A stretch of DNA of 32,831 nucleotides from Chloroflexota bacterium. GTDB lineage: Bacteria; Chloroflexota; Limnocylindria; Limnocylindrales; CSP1-4. The stretch spans positions 1-32,831 of the forward strand of contig PMKV01000085.1 in assembly GCA_003157875.1 (NCBI GenBank), given 5' to 3'. The position numbers and the translations under genes are program-made. The notes under the pieces were generated by a model. The model made no database searches and was not told where the DNA came from. It saw only the letters and a list, made by a program, of their open reading frames with translations. This document shows, piece after piece, positions 7,667 to 16,429 of this stretch. Within the stretch, counting starts at the first letter, position 1. The number at the start of each line of letters is the position of its first letter.

Positions 7667-8485
7667 TCAAGGTATCGTGGCTACCCCGGGTCCCGACGCC
7701 TGGGCCACGAACCGACCGCCGATTCGCTCGACCCGGAGCGGCAGCCCGAAGGCTTCGGTCAGGACGTCGCCGGTCACGATCTCCGCCACCGGACCGGCCG
7801 CCAGGACTCGGCCGGCGCGCAAGACCAGGGCGTGGGTCGTGCCGGGCGCGATCTCCTCGACGTGATGAGTCACGACCACGGTCGCCGCCAGATCGCTTCC
7901 GGCGTTGAGTCGAGCGAGCAGGACGGCCAGCTGCTCTCGGGCTCCGAGGTCGAGACCCGCGGCCGGCTCGTCGAGCAGCAGGAGCGCCGGGTCGAGCATG
8001 AGGGCGCGGGCAATCTGGACCCGTTGCCTCTCGCCCGACGAGAGCAGGTCGAAGAGGCGGTCACTCAAGGCGGAACAGCCGACGACATCCAGCCTGTCAG
8101 CGGCCCGATCTACTGTGACCTGCGAAGGGCGGTCCCACCAAGGTGCTATCGCGCCGGTGGCGCCGGCTACGACCACGTCGAGCGCCGTGAGACCGGCCGG
8201 GATCCTCATCTCCAGCGATGCGCTGACGATGCCGATACGCCGGCGCAGCTCGCGAACGTCTACGGCGCCGACCGCCCGACCCAGGACCGAGACAGTCCCA
8301 TGCGACGGCCACAAATAGGTGGCCGCGACCGAGACGAGCGTGGTCTTGCCGCTGCCGTTCGGCCCGAGGAGAACCCATCGCTCGCCCTCGCCCACACGCC
8401 AGTCGATCTCGTCGAGCAGCCGGTTACCAGACCGCACCACGGACACACCGTGGAGGCCGACGACCTCTCCGTCCGGGCCGGTCAT
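7667..8485 (-). CDS. ABC transporter ATP-binding protein (ModF/YlmA-like)
   Basis: The protein has 272 residues with a complete ATPase core. Walker A is GPNGSGKTT (41-49), the signature is LSSGERQR (148-155), Walker B with the catalytic Glu is LLLLDEP (167-173), and the switch His is in THHVEE (H207). The opening VVGLHGVSVVRSGNRLLDEI and overall pattern resemble the single-domain ATPases of COG1119. No permease or binding-protein gene is adjacent. Its ATG overlaps the NUDIX stop as ATGA, so translation is probably coupled. A longer open frame continues upstream to 9058, but that part is a shadow of the NUDIX gene. The transported substrate is unknown. Confidence 0.9.
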   Translation of the reverse strand: MTGPDGEVVGLHGVSVVRSGNRLLDEIDWRVGEGERWVLLGPNGSGKTTLVSVAATYLWPSHGTVSVLGRAVGAVDVRELRRRIGIVSASLEMRIPAGLTALDVVVAGATGAIAPWWDRPSQVTVDRAADRLDVVGCSALSDRLFDLLSSGERQRVQIARALMLDPALLLLDEPAAGLDLGAREQLAVLLARLNAGSDLAATVVVTHHVEEIAPGTTHALVLRAGRVLAAGPVAEIVTGDVLTEAFGLPLRVERIGGRFVAQASGPGVATIP

Positions 8486-8994
8486 CCGGGCGGACGCTCC
8501 GAAGCACCCGCTCCGAAGTCGGCTCCGGCGGCCCCGAGCATGGATTCCAGGCGGTCCAGCAGCGGGATCTGCGTTTCCTTGATGTGGGAGCGCGCCTCCT
8601 CCGGTCCAAAGTAGACCCATTTGTCGACCTCGGGGAAGCGCTTGTGGCGACCCGAAAAAGGCGGCCATTCCAACTCGATGAAGTTGCTGCTCATGGTCGC
8701 CGGGTCGATGTCGCCCTCGATGGCCCAGGCGTAGACCGTCTTGCCGCCCTTCTGGCGAATCGACCCGAGGTCGATCAACCGCCCGGCCGGGACCGGATGG
8801 CCTACCTCTTCGAGGAACTCGCGCCTGGCGGTGGCCTCGTAGTGGGGGTCGTCCGGGTTGACTTCGCCCTTTGGCACCGACCAGTTGCCATGGTCCTTCC
8901 GACCGAAGAACGGGCCGCCCGGGTGGACGAGCAGCACCTCGAGGACGCCCGCGCGGCGTCGATAGAGCAGGATTCCGGCGCTCGTACGAGTCAT
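8482..8994 (-). CDS. NUDIX hydrolase (COG4119-like)
   Basis: The protein has 170 residues, opening SAGILLYRRRAGVLEVLLVHPG. The NUDIX box reads GEVNPDDPHY, then EATARREFLEEVGHPV, with the REFLEEVG core intact and one extra residue between the leading Gly and the RE pair. The downstream GSIRQKGGKTVYAWAIEGD, FIELEWPP and FPEVDKWVYF are characteristic of the predicted NTP pyrophosphohydrolases of COG4119. Such enzymes hydrolyse nucleoside diphosphates linked to another moiety; the substrate here is not known. The ATG at 8994 has no ribosome binding site, but TACGCT lies 7 nt upstream, suggesting a leaderless mRNA. It is first in a two-gene unit with the ABC ATPase. Confidence 0.93.
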   Translation of the reverse strand: MTRTSAGILLYRRRAGVLEVLLVHPGGPFFGRKDHGNWSVPKGEVNPDDPHYEATARREFLEEVGHPVPAGRLIDLGSIRQKGGKTVYAWAIEGDIDPATMSSNFIELEWPPFSGRHKRFPEVDKWVYFGPEEARSHIKETQIPLLDRLESMLGAAGADFGAGASERPPG

Positions 8995-9001
8995 GGCGGC
9001 A

Positions 9002-9007
9002 AGCGTA
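9002..9007 (-). promoter_or_regulatory. TACGCT -10-like box for the NUDIX-ABC unit
   Basis: On the minus strand TACGCT ends seven bases before the ATG at 8994, which has no Shine-Dalgarno sequence. This is the same arrangement as at 3483, 6301, 16430 and 19479. Confidence 0.4.
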
Positions 9008-9127
9008 AGGTTTCGCGGCCCACGGCGCCGGCCGCGCGATTCCCCCCGGCTGCCACAATACCGCTGGTGGACCAGGTTCGAGGTTGAGGACCGCCCCGAC
9101 GGGGCGGCCGTATCGGAGGAATCGACC

Positions 9128-10135
9128 GTGACGCTGAACAGGCGCTCGCTCGGAACCAGCGGGCTCGAGATCACGACCGTCGGCTTCGGCTCATGGGCGG
9201 TCGGCGGTGGGGGATGGGCTTTCGGTTGGGGTCCCCAGGACGACGACGATTCGATTCGGGCCATCGGGCACGCCGTTTCGGCCGGCGTGAGCTGGATCGA
9301 CACGGCCGCCATCTACGGCCTCGGTCATTCGGAGGAAGTCGTCGGCCGTGCCATAGCCTCGATACCGGCCGCGGACCGGCCGCTGGTCTTCACCAAGTGC
9401 GGCCTGGAGTTCGACCCGACCGACCACTACAAGCCGGCGGTCCGCAACGCCCAGCCGGCATTCATCCGGACTGAAGTGGAGCTGTCTCTGCGGAGGCTCG
9501 GCGTCGAGCGGATAGACCTCTACCAGATCCACTGGCCCGACGAGACGGGCACTCCCGTCGAGGACTCCTGGGGCGAGATGAGCCGGCTGGTGGATGAGGG
9601 CAAGGTTCGAGCTATCGGCGTCAGCAACTACACCGTCGACTTGCTGGAACGGTGCGAGGCGATTCGCCACGTCGACTCGCTCCAACCGCCGTTCTCGCTG
9701 ATCCATCGCGAATCGGGCAGCGGCGTGATCCCGTGGGCCGCCGCCCACGGCACCGGGGTCATCGTCTACAGCCCCATGGCCTCGGGCATTCTCACCGACT
9801 CGTTCAGCCGAGAACGCGTCGAGGCCATGTCCAGCGAGGACTGGCGACGGCAGTCGGAGAGCCACCAGGAGCCGGCTCTGTCGCGGAACCTCGCTCTGCG
9901 CGACGCCTTGCGGCCGATCGCCGCCCGGCACGGAACGAATGTAGCCGCTGTGGCCGTGGCCTGGGCCCTGGCCTGGCCCGGCGTCAGCGGTGCGATCGTC
10001 GGCGCGCGCACTCCGGCACAGGTCGATGGCTGGCTGGCCGCCGGTTCGCTCGAGCTGACCGGGACGGACCTCGACGAGATCGCCGCGGCCGCGGAGCGGC
10101 TGGGCGTGGGGTCCGCGCCGATCAGGCCGGCATAG
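9128..10135 (+). CDS. Aldo/keto reductase
   Basis: The GTG start at 9128 is chosen because GGAGGA (9115-9120) lies 7 nt upstream. The 335-residue product has the family's usual length and opens with the typical RRSLGTSGLEITTVGFGSW. The catalytic tetrad is visible: Asp and Tyr in SWIDTAAIYGLGHSE, Lys in LVFTKCGLEF, and His in YQIHWPD. The cofactor-binding end has AVAVAWALAWPGVSGAIVGA, then RTPAQV. It reduces carbonyls with NADPH in the cytoplasm; the substrate cannot be told from sequence. It is divergent from the NUDIX gene and convergent with the LLM oxidoreductase, the two stops being only 15 bp apart. Confidence 0.95.
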   Translation: MTLNRRSLGTSGLEITTVGFGSWAVGGGGWAFGWGPQDDDDSIRAIGHAVSAGVSWIDTAAIYGLGHSEEVVGRAIASIPAADRPLVFTKCGLEFDPTDHYKPAVRNAQPAFIRTEVELSLRRLGVERIDLYQIHWPDETGTPVEDSWGEMSRLVDEGKVRAIGVSNYTVDLLERCEAIRHVDSLQPPFSLIHRESGSGVIPWAAAHGTGVIVYSPMASGILTDSFSRERVEAMSSEDWRRQSESHQEPALSRNLALRDALRPIAARHGTNVAAVAVAWALAWPGVSGAIVGARTPAQVDGWLAAGSLELTGTDLDEIAAAAERLGVGSAPIRPA

Positions 10136-10150
10136 CCGAATCGCCGGCGC

Positions 10151-11038
10151 TCAAACCGCCAGCTCGATCCCGGCAGCGCGGCAGTCCTCGGCGAAGCGGG
10201 CTTGCGCCTCGACGGTTGGTTCCGAGCGCGTTGGAAAGGCAACCAGCCGGCTCAGGCCGATCTCGGCGCAGCGTCCGATGAAGTCGACGCGGCCCTGGCC
10301 GGGTTCGGACACGTCCTCGTCGCGGCTGTAGAGAGAGACCTTGAGGGTTGCCGGGTCGCGGCCGATCTCCTCGCAACGCGAGGCGATCGTGGGTAGAGCG
10401 TCGGCCACTTCCTCCGGGGAGAGGTAGACGACGTTCAGCTCGTCGGCGTGGCAGGCCGCCAGGCGCCACGTCACTTCTCTGCCGTTGCCACCGACGATGA
10501 TCGGCGGATGCGGCTTCTGGATACCCTTGGGGACGTTGACCGCGTCGACGACCCGGGCGAAGCGCCCGTGGTATGTCGCGTGGCCGGGACCCAGCATGGC
10601 CGTGATCACTTCGAGACTGTCTTGCAAGGCCTTCAGCCGGTCGCATGTGGGTGGGAAGGCGTAGCCGTACGCCAGCCACTCGTCTTCCTTCCAGCCCGCA
10701 CCAATGCCCAGCTCGAACCGACCGCCACTGGCGACGTCGAGAGTCGAGGTGAGCTTGGCGACCAGGGCCGGGTTTCGGAAGCCGTTGCAGACGACCATAT
10801 GGCCCAGCCGCACTCGGCTGGTGGCGCACGCGATGGCGGTCAGCGTGGTGAAAGACTCGAACGTGATCTCGTCGGTCACCTCGGGGACGGTGTGGAAGTG
10901 GTCGAAGACCCACTCCGATTCGAATCCCAGAGCCTCGGCGTCCCGCGCCAGCTCCATGGTTCGGGCCCAGGCGGCGGCCGGATCCCAGCCGTTGTACTCG
11001 TACTTCCAGCCCTGCGGGATCATCACGCCCACTCGCAT
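10151..11038 (-). CDS. LLM-class (luciferase-like) oxidoreductase, probably F420-dependent
   Basis: The protein has 295 residues with a bacterial luciferase-like TIM barrel. It opens MRVGVMIPQGWKYEYNGWDP. ARDAEALGFESEWVFDHFHT follows, then ATSRVRLGHMVVCNGFRNPA and FELGIGAGWKEDEWLAYGY, the latter being the conserved cofactor-side region of F420/FMN enzymes. Residues after PKGIQKPHPPIIVGGNG match the family's second half. F420 rather than FMN use is inferred from similarity to the F420-dependent subgroup. The ATG has AGGGAG about 8 nt upstream. It lies 34 bp downstream of the mannose-6-phosphate isomerase on the same strand and probably shares its transcript. Confidence 0.92.
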   Translation of the reverse strand: MRVGVMIPQGWKYEYNGWDPAAAWARTMELARDAEALGFESEWVFDHFHTVPEVTDEITFESFTTLTAIACATSRVRLGHMVVCNGFRNPALVAKLTSTLDVASGGRFELGIGAGWKEDEWLAYGYAFPPTCDRLKALQDSLEVITAMLGPGHATYHGRFARVVDAVNVPKGIQKPHPPIIVGGNGREVTWRLAACHADELNVVYLSPEEVADALPTIASRCEEIGRDPATLKVSLYSRDEDVSEPGQGRVDFIGRCAEIGLSRLVAFPTRSEPTVEAQARFAEDCRAAGIELAV

Positions 11039-11072
11039 TTCTAGTCTCCCTCTCGCAACTGCGCTCGCTTGT

Positions 11073-12038
11073 CTAGCCCGGCACCGCCGCCCGCAGAAGA
11101 GCCACCGGACCGTCCGGTGAGAGAACCTGGTAGGCGCCTGCCGACCCCACGACCAGGGCCGTCTCGAATCGGCCCAGACTCAGCCGCTCAGATCCGCAGT
11201 GGATCTCGGCCGCGCCCTCGGTCACCGTCACCACGTGGAAGCTCCGGCCACCGGTATCCGACTCCAGCGGTCCGCCGCTCGGTGACACTCGCAGGAGATC
11301 CAGCGCGAAGTACTGGCAGTCGACGGCTCGCGCTTCACCCGTCTCACCGGAGACCCTCGCGTGTCTCAGCTCGGTCGGTCCGACCGGCTGCGTGACTTCG
11401 ATCGACTGGGCGATGTGCAGCTCCCGTCCGGCCGAAGCCGGCCGATCCCAGTCGTAGACGCGATAGGTCGTGTCGCTGGCCTGCTGGACCTCGTACAGGA
11501 AGATTCCCGGCCCGAGCGCGTGAGGCGTCCCGGCGGGTATCAGGAGCGCCTCGCCCTCGTGGACCGGGAGCGGGTTCGCGACCTCCAGGATCCGGCCATC
11601 GCGGATCGCGGTAGCCAGTTCTTCCCGACCTACACCAGGCTTCACGCCGACCAGGTTCCGCGCGTCCGGCTCCGTGGCGAGGAAGTACCACGCTTCGGTC
11701 TTGCCGAATTCGCCGGGCCCCACCATCCGCCGGGCTTGCTCATCGTTGGGATGGACCTGGACGGACAGCCAGTCGGCGCAGTCGAGGAGCTTGATCAGGA
11801 GGGGGAAGTGCGGCCCGAACCGCTCCCACACGACGGTCCCCACAAGCTCCGGGCCGTGATCGATCGATAGCTGCTGGAGCGTGAGCCCGTCCAGCCGCCC
11901 GCCGCTGACTCGGCTACGGTCGAAGGCGATCCAGGCCTCGCCCACGGGCGGATCGGCCGGCCTGAGCCGCTGGCCGCCCCAGACTCGCTCGCGGTACTGT
12001 GGCTCGAGCGCCAGAAGATGTGAATCGATCGTGGCCAA
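11073..12038 (-). CDS. manA: Mannose-6-phosphate isomerase, class I
   Basis: The product interconverts fructose-6-phosphate and mannose-6-phosphate and needs zinc. At 321 residues it fits the short bacterial type. Visible family motifs are the opening LEPQYRERVWGG, the metal site region WLSVQVHPND, the zinc ligand Glu in GKTEAWYFL, and the third ligand His in LIPAGTPHALG, then YEVQQASDTTYRVYDW. The start is TTG at 12038 with GAGGAG only 3 nt before it, so a slightly different start is possible. The next gene on the strand is the LLM oxidoreductase. It may supply mannose-6-phosphate for glycans or route mannose into glycolysis. Confidence 0.93.
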   Translation of the reverse strand: MATIDSHLLALEPQYRERVWGGQRLRPADPPVGEAWIAFDRSRVSGGRLDGLTLQQLSIDHGPELVGTVVWERFGPHFPLLIKLLDCADWLSVQVHPNDEQARRMVGPGEFGKTEAWYFLATEPDARNLVGVKPGVGREELATAIRDGRILEVANPLPVHEGEALLIPAGTPHALGPGIFLYEVQQASDTTYRVYDWDRPASAGRELHIAQSIEVTQPVGPTELRHARVSGETGEARAVDCQYFALDLLRVSPSGGPLESDTGGRSFHVVTVTEGAAEIHCGSERLSLGRFETALVVGSAGAYQVLSPDGPVALLRAAVPG

Positions 12039-12136
12039 CTGCTCCTCGCTAGCTTGGTCACGAAGGGTACAACGGCCCGACCCCGCGCGATTCGAGATCG
12101 ACCCGATGCCCCTCTGCCGCTACCGCCGCCCGAGGA

Positions 12137-14344
12137 TCAGTCGGTCAGGATCGGTCCCGGCTTACCGAACAGGTAGCCCTGCCCGAGATGAACCCCCAGC
12201 CGGACCAGCTCCGTGAGTTCCTCCTCGCTCTCGATCCCTTCGGCTATCAGTTCGCAGCCGGCGTTTCGGGCGAAATGGGCCATGCCGGCAACCATGGCCT
12301 GTCGGGCCGGGTCGGTATCGACGTGGCGTACGAGCGAGATGTCGAGCTTCACGAACTGGGGCCGCAGCTCCAGGATATGGCGCAGGCCGGCATAGCCGGC
12401 GCCGGCGTCGTCGACTGCGAGCCTTGCCCTGGTGCGGACGAGGTCGAGCGCATCCACGAGCTGGCGGTAGTCGCCGATCTCGACGTGTTCGGTGATCTCG
12501 ATGACGACGTCGCGATCGGCTCTCTCAAGCGCGGATACCAGAGGCACGACCGCCGAGGCCAGGGCGGGTGACACGTTGAGGCTGACCCAGGTGCCGGGCG
12601 GAAGCCAGGTCGCGGCCTCGAGCTGGTCGGCGAGGCACGCAGTCTCGAGACGCACGCTCATGCCGGCGTCGTTGGCTTCGATGAACCTCTGGTCCGGACG
12701 GGTTCCGTCGCGGAAGCGTGTCAGCGCCTCGAAGCCGACTACCTCGCGCGACTCGAGTTCCACGACTGCCTGGAAGACCGGTGTGAAGGCGTGGTCGGAG
12801 ATGATGGCATCGAGTTGAGAGCGGATGTCGGCGAGGCGCCAGTGATCGGCCAGCATCGGGCCGAGCAGCGCGGCGGACACGACCCCGAACTCGGTCACGG
12901 TGGGCAGTCGGCCGGCAAGACGCTGAGCGTCATCCTGACTGGAGGTGCCCATCGCGACGACGCCGACGACGCGGTCTTCCCAGTGCATCGGTGCGAAGGC
13001 CTCGCCCATCAAGGGTCCGGCGGCCGTCCTGGCGGGGCCGGGGGAATCGATCCACGCACCGGCGCTTGCGCAGGCCCGGATGTGGAACGATCGACTCGGG
13101 TCCAGTGGCTCGCCGACGACGTCATCCCGCCGGTAATCGCCGGCGACGGCGAGCGGGACGGCGCCGTCGTTCGGGCCGAAGGCGTAGACGCTCGCCGCGT
13201 CGATCCCGTCGAGCCGCAGCGCTTCCGCGCAGATGCTGCCGGCCGTCTGCTCGAGAGTGGTCGCTCGCTCCAGACGGGCCAGTGAGAGCATGGTCTGGGC
13301 TCTCTCCTCGACCTCCCCGGCGAGCAGGTGGGAGGCCCAGCGCTCACGGACGATCAGAAGGCGCTGGCGCGAGATGGAGAGGAACACGACGGCTGCCGTC
13401 CCGATCGGAGCGAGGTCGAGGCCCTGGACGCTGGCATGCGGCACAGCCGCCACGCCGACGCACAGGAGGATCGCTCCGATGGGGAGCCAGTCGACCAGCG
13501 AGTGCGCGATTCGCTCGTACGTCTTGCCGCCCCCCACGTCCTCGCTCCACGTTATCCAGGCGTATCCGACGAGCAGGATGCCGCACGAGAAGGCGAGGCT
13601 CGTGACCGGGTCACGGTACTGGCCGCGGAGAACGGTATCGACCCAACTGATCCACGCCAGTCCGACTACCGCCACGCCGACGATGCCGCACCAGACCCCC
13701 TTGAAGCTGGGGGCGGTCCGCAAGTTCAGGGCGACAATGGCCGCAACGCCGGCGCTCGCGAAGAGGCCGGCGGCCATAACCGGGACGATCACTTGAGCCA
13801 TGCCCGTGTCGGCCTGACCCATCCGCCAGAGCGTCAGCAGCACGGACATCCCGGCGAAGGCCATGATCCCGCCATCCAGCCCTGCCATGACCAGCGCGCG
13901 TTTGTCGAGACGGCGGTACAGGGAGGGCACGATGATCGAGCAGGACAACACAGCCCCGGACAAGAACAGCAGATTGGCGGCGATCACCGCCGGGGGCAAG
14001 CCTACGGCCGGCACCCCCAGATTCAGCACGAGCATGCCGATGCCCGCGAGTGCGGCGGCCGTGGCCAGCGGGCGATAGTAGAGGACGGTATCGGGACGCC
14101 GGACCATCATCGCCAGCGCGATAGTGCAGGCCGCGGCCGAGAGGACGACGTGGATGCCCTTGATGGGGCTATTCTCCCCGCCCCAGTTGGCGAGTTCCAT
14201 CGAGCCGAGGACGGCAGTTGCGATCGCCCCAGCGAGGAGCACCAGGCCCGGTCGATCCAGCCAGCCGTGCCGGCCGGCCTGGAGCGCCACCCCGGGCGCG
14301 CCCGGGAACATGTCGTGGTGACGGAGTGTCAGTTCCCGGCTCAC
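12137..14344 (-). CDS. Membrane-bound GAF-EAL cyclic-di-GMP phosphodiesterase
   Basis: The GTG at 14344 is preceded by GAGGGG about 9 nt upstream, giving 735 residues. An upstream ATG at 14413 is possible. Residues about 25-325 carry some eight to ten hydrophobic helices forming an integral sensor region. A GAF-like domain follows (about 350-490), then an EAL domain. E539-A-L is in VVGFEALTRF, and the domain also has SLNVSPALAS, VIEITEHVEI, AVDDAGAGYAGLRH, FVKLDISLV, IAEGIES and GQGYLFGKP. The metal-binding and catalytic residues of active EAL enzymes seem to be kept, so it probably degrades c-di-GMP to pGpG. There is no GGDEF domain. The signal sensed is unknown. Confidence 0.9.
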   Translation of the reverse strand: MSRELTLRHHDMFPGAPGVALQAGRHGWLDRPGLVLLAGAIATAVLGSMELANWGGENSPIKGIHVVLSAAACTIALAMMVRRPDTVLYYRPLATAAALAGIGMLVLNLGVPAVGLPPAVIAANLLFLSGAVLSCSIIVPSLYRRLDKRALVMAGLDGGIMAFAGMSVLLTLWRMGQADTGMAQVIVPVMAAGLFASAGVAAIVALNLRTAPSFKGVWCGIVGVAVVGLAWISWVDTVLRGQYRDPVTSLAFSCGILLVGYAWITWSEDVGGGKTYERIAHSLVDWLPIGAILLCVGVAAVPHASVQGLDLAPIGTAAVVFLSISRQRLLIVRERWASHLLAGEVEERAQTMLSLARLERATTLEQTAGSICAEALRLDGIDAASVYAFGPNDGAVPLAVAGDYRRDDVVGEPLDPSRSFHIRACASAGAWIDSPGPARTAAGPLMGEAFAPMHWEDRVVGVVAMGTSSQDDAQRLAGRLPTVTEFGVVSAALLGPMLADHWRLADIRSQLDAIISDHAFTPVFQAVVELESREVVGFEALTRFRDGTRPDQRFIEANDAGMSVRLETACLADQLEAATWLPPGTWVSLNVSPALASAVVPLVSALERADRDVVIEITEHVEIGDYRQLVDALDLVRTRARLAVDDAGAGYAGLRHILELRPQFVKLDISLVRHVDTDPARQAMVAGMAHFARNAGCELIAEGIESEEELTELVRLGVHLGQGYLFGKPGPILTD

Positions 14345-14886
14345 GGGTCGACCGCCCCTCGGTGCCGGCGGGCGCGCGGCCACCACACCTGCAATGGCGC
14401 CGCAGGCGCGCATGCCCCGCCCTGGGTTCTCGGTCCGGATCGACTTCTCGGGGTCGCGGCCGAGAACGAGTCTGTCTCCAGGACCATCCCTGTGATGGCG
14501 CCCTCTGATCTGCCCGCGTACGTCGTGAGCGACGAGCGGACCTCCGCGGCCGTGGAGCACACGCTCCCCAGAAGCCCCGCCGTTGGTGGTATCGGCTGGT
14601 GCTCAAGCAAGCTTGTGGCCCCGATTGGGGGATGGGGGGCCATCCGGAAGTTCACCGCCACGGCCTGGGTCCAGTGCGAGGCTCACCAGGAAACGCCGAT
14701 CGGCGGTCCCTGTCCAGCAGGTCAGATGACCGAGACGCCGGGCCGGAACCTACGGTGGACAAGGCAATACCACCCCGAACGGGGGATCGGTGGCCGGTGA
14801 CACTGCTCGAATGAGCGCCCGCACTGGTCGACGCCTTGGGGTCTGCCCCTAGGAAACAGTCCCTATTCCGGCTGTCGGTAGGAGCT
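14345..14886. other. Intergenic stretch without a convincing gene
   Basis: This 542-bp gap lies upstream of the EAL gene and downstream of the SLC45-like transporter, both on the minus strand. I see no open frame with coding character. It holds two similar G/C-run motifs and, at its right edge, a short stem GGAGC/GCTCC (14881-14895) overlapping the transporter stop, which may act in termination. Confidence 0.5.
14619..14790. repeat. Two copies of CCCCGAnnGGGGGATnGG
   Basis: The motif occurs at 14619-14636 and 14773-14790 in the same orientation, 154 bp apart, differing only at the three n positions. Each copy can form a short CCCC/GGGG stem. They lie in the 5' region of the EAL gene, so an operator or leader-structure role is possible but unproven. 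Confidence 0.4.
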
Positions 14887-16269
14887 TCAGGCTCCCAAAT
14901 CGAGTTGGGTGGGATCGAGCTCACGCCTGCGCTCGATGACCGGCTTGAGCAGGAGCGCGCCCAACATGTAGCAGACGACCCCGAAGCCAAGTGCGGCCCT
15001 GGGCCCGACCCCGTAGCCGAAGGCGCGATTCACCGTATCCATCACGGCGGCCCCGCCCAGGGCCAGAGCCACCGTCCCTGCCGAGGCGGTGGCCACGTTG
15101 GAGATGCCCATGTACCGGCCGGTCGAGGCCTTGGGCACGATATCGCTCATGAGTGCCCAGTCGACCGCCAGGAAGGCTCCGGCGGCGACGGCGAACAAAC
15201 CCGCGCCGGCAAGGGCGACGGGCAGGACCGGCGCCACGGCGCCCATCGCAAGCCCCGCGCCGCCGGCCAGGCAGGAGAAGTAGATGACCTTCTTTCGGCC
15301 GATCCTGTCCGACAACTTGCTCGCGGGCACGACCGAAAGCGTGACGCACAGCCCGACGATCCCCAGCAGGATCAGCTTGGTGTCGCCGGCGGCCTTCTGA
15401 TCCAGGCCGAAGACCTGGGCCAGGTAGAAGGTGGCCATGATCGGGTAGAGAGAAGCCCCGGTGAGGATGCAGAAACGCGAGCCCACCAGCCACAGGAAGC
15501 TGCGCTCGCGCAGGATGTCCGTGCCCCATGCCTCGCGCGCAATGGCGAACCACGACCGACCCCGCCGGCGCTTCGCGACCTTGCCCTCGTCGACGTGGAG
15601 GACGACGCTGAGCATCGTCACGAACTCGATCATGCCGATGGCCATGGTGCCGTAGAAGAAGGCACTGGGGTTGTCTTTGCTCATGGTCAGGGCCACCGCC
15701 GATACCGCGTACCCAACCACGTTGCCGAGGGCGGCCATTAGGCCGATGAGCCCGGAGGCGAGTCCGACCTGCTTGCCCGGAACGAGGTCCGGGACGTAGC
15801 CCTGGAATGGTCCCTGGGCGAAGTTGGAGCTGAACTGGAGCATCGTCACGAAGGCGGCGACGGCCGGCAGCGTGTTGGAAGTAGCCATGCCCCACAGGAA
15901 CAGGACGTCCAGTGAAGCGCCGATGAAGATGTACGGCTTGCGGCGCCCCCAACGGGTCATCGTGTAGTCGCTGATCGTCCCCACAGTCGGCTGGACGAGG
16001 ATGGCAATGAACGTACCGGCCAGCGCGATCTGGAGCCCACCGAGACCTTCACTGCCCTTTGGCACGAGGCCTGTGTACTGGAGGCGGTTGTTCAGGATGT
16101 CGAGGACGCCGCTCCAGACCGTGGAGATTCCGAGCCAGTAGAGCGATATCCGGATCAGGTGGCCCAGAGGCAAGGGTCTTGTTGGACGGCCGTCGGCGTC
16201 CTGACCGGCTGAGAGGGCTATCGGCACCTCGTCGACTATCGATTCGACTCCGGTCGCCGCGTCGAGCAC
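14887..16269 (-). CDS. MFS transporter, SLC45/GPH-like sugar symporter
   Basis: The GTG at 16269 is selected because GGAGG lies 5 nt upstream (16275-16279). The longer frame to 16425 would reach within 4 bp of the divergent gene's ATG. The 460-residue product has about 12 membrane helices. The loop VGTISDYTMTRWGRRKPYIF matches the SDYTxxRxGRRRP signature of sucrose/SLC45-type and GPH transporters, and the second half repeats it as ASKLSDRIGRKKVIYF. A likely role is proton-coupled uptake of a di- or oligosaccharide, but the substrate is not shown and no glycosidase is adjacent. Confidence 0.88.
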   Translation of the reverse strand: MLDAATGVESIVDEVPIALSAGQDADGRPTRPLPLGHLIRISLYWLGISTVWSGVLDILNNRLQYTGLVPKGSEGLGGLQIALAGTFIAILVQPTVGTISDYTMTRWGRRKPYIFIGASLDVLFLWGMATSNTLPAVAAFVTMLQFSSNFAQGPFQGYVPDLVPGKQVGLASGLIGLMAALGNVVGYAVSAVALTMSKDNPSAFFYGTMAIGMIEFVTMLSVVLHVDEGKVAKRRRGRSWFAIAREAWGTDILRERSFLWLVGSRFCILTGASLYPIMATFYLAQVFGLDQKAAGDTKLILLGIVGLCVTLSVVPASKLSDRIGRKKVIYFSCLAGGAGLAMGAVAPVLPVALAGAGLFAVAAGAFLAVDWALMSDIVPKASTGRYMGISNVATASAGTVALALGGAAVMDTVNRAFGYGVGPRAALGFGVVCYMLGALLLKPVIERRRELDPTQLDLGA

Positions 16270-16416
16270 CCGTGCCTCCGATCGGCCCGAGCCGTTCAGC
16301 CCCGCCCCGCTCGCACGTCGTTCGGGTCCCGCTCGGCCGGATTGCCACCTTGACGATGCCCAGTATCGCCGGTCCGGACGTTGTCCGGGAGACGACGCCG
16401 CCTTTGCCGCGGCTGC

Positions 16417-16422
16417 TAGGCT
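16417..16422 (+). promoter_or_regulatory. TAGGCT -10-like box for the SGNH hydrolase gene
   Basis: TAGGCT ends seven bases before the ATG at 16430, which has no Shine-Dalgarno sequence. A leaderless transcript is likely. Confidence 0.45.
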
Positions 16423-16429
16423 CATCGCG

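Noticed and set aside
8486-9058. N-terminal extension of the ABC ATPase to 9058
   Set aside because: This part lies out of frame over the NUDIX gene and is Arg/Gly/Pro-rich; the ATGA-coupled start at 8485 fits the family.
13328-14800. 490-codon plus-strand frame opposite the EAL gene
   Set aside because: It is a shadow frame rich in His, Arg and Gly; the minus strand carries the EAL motifs.
16270-16425. Longer start of the SLC45-like transporter at 16425
   Set aside because: It would leave 4 bp to the divergent ATG at 16430 and has no ribosome binding site; the GTG at 16269 has GGAGG at 5 nt.
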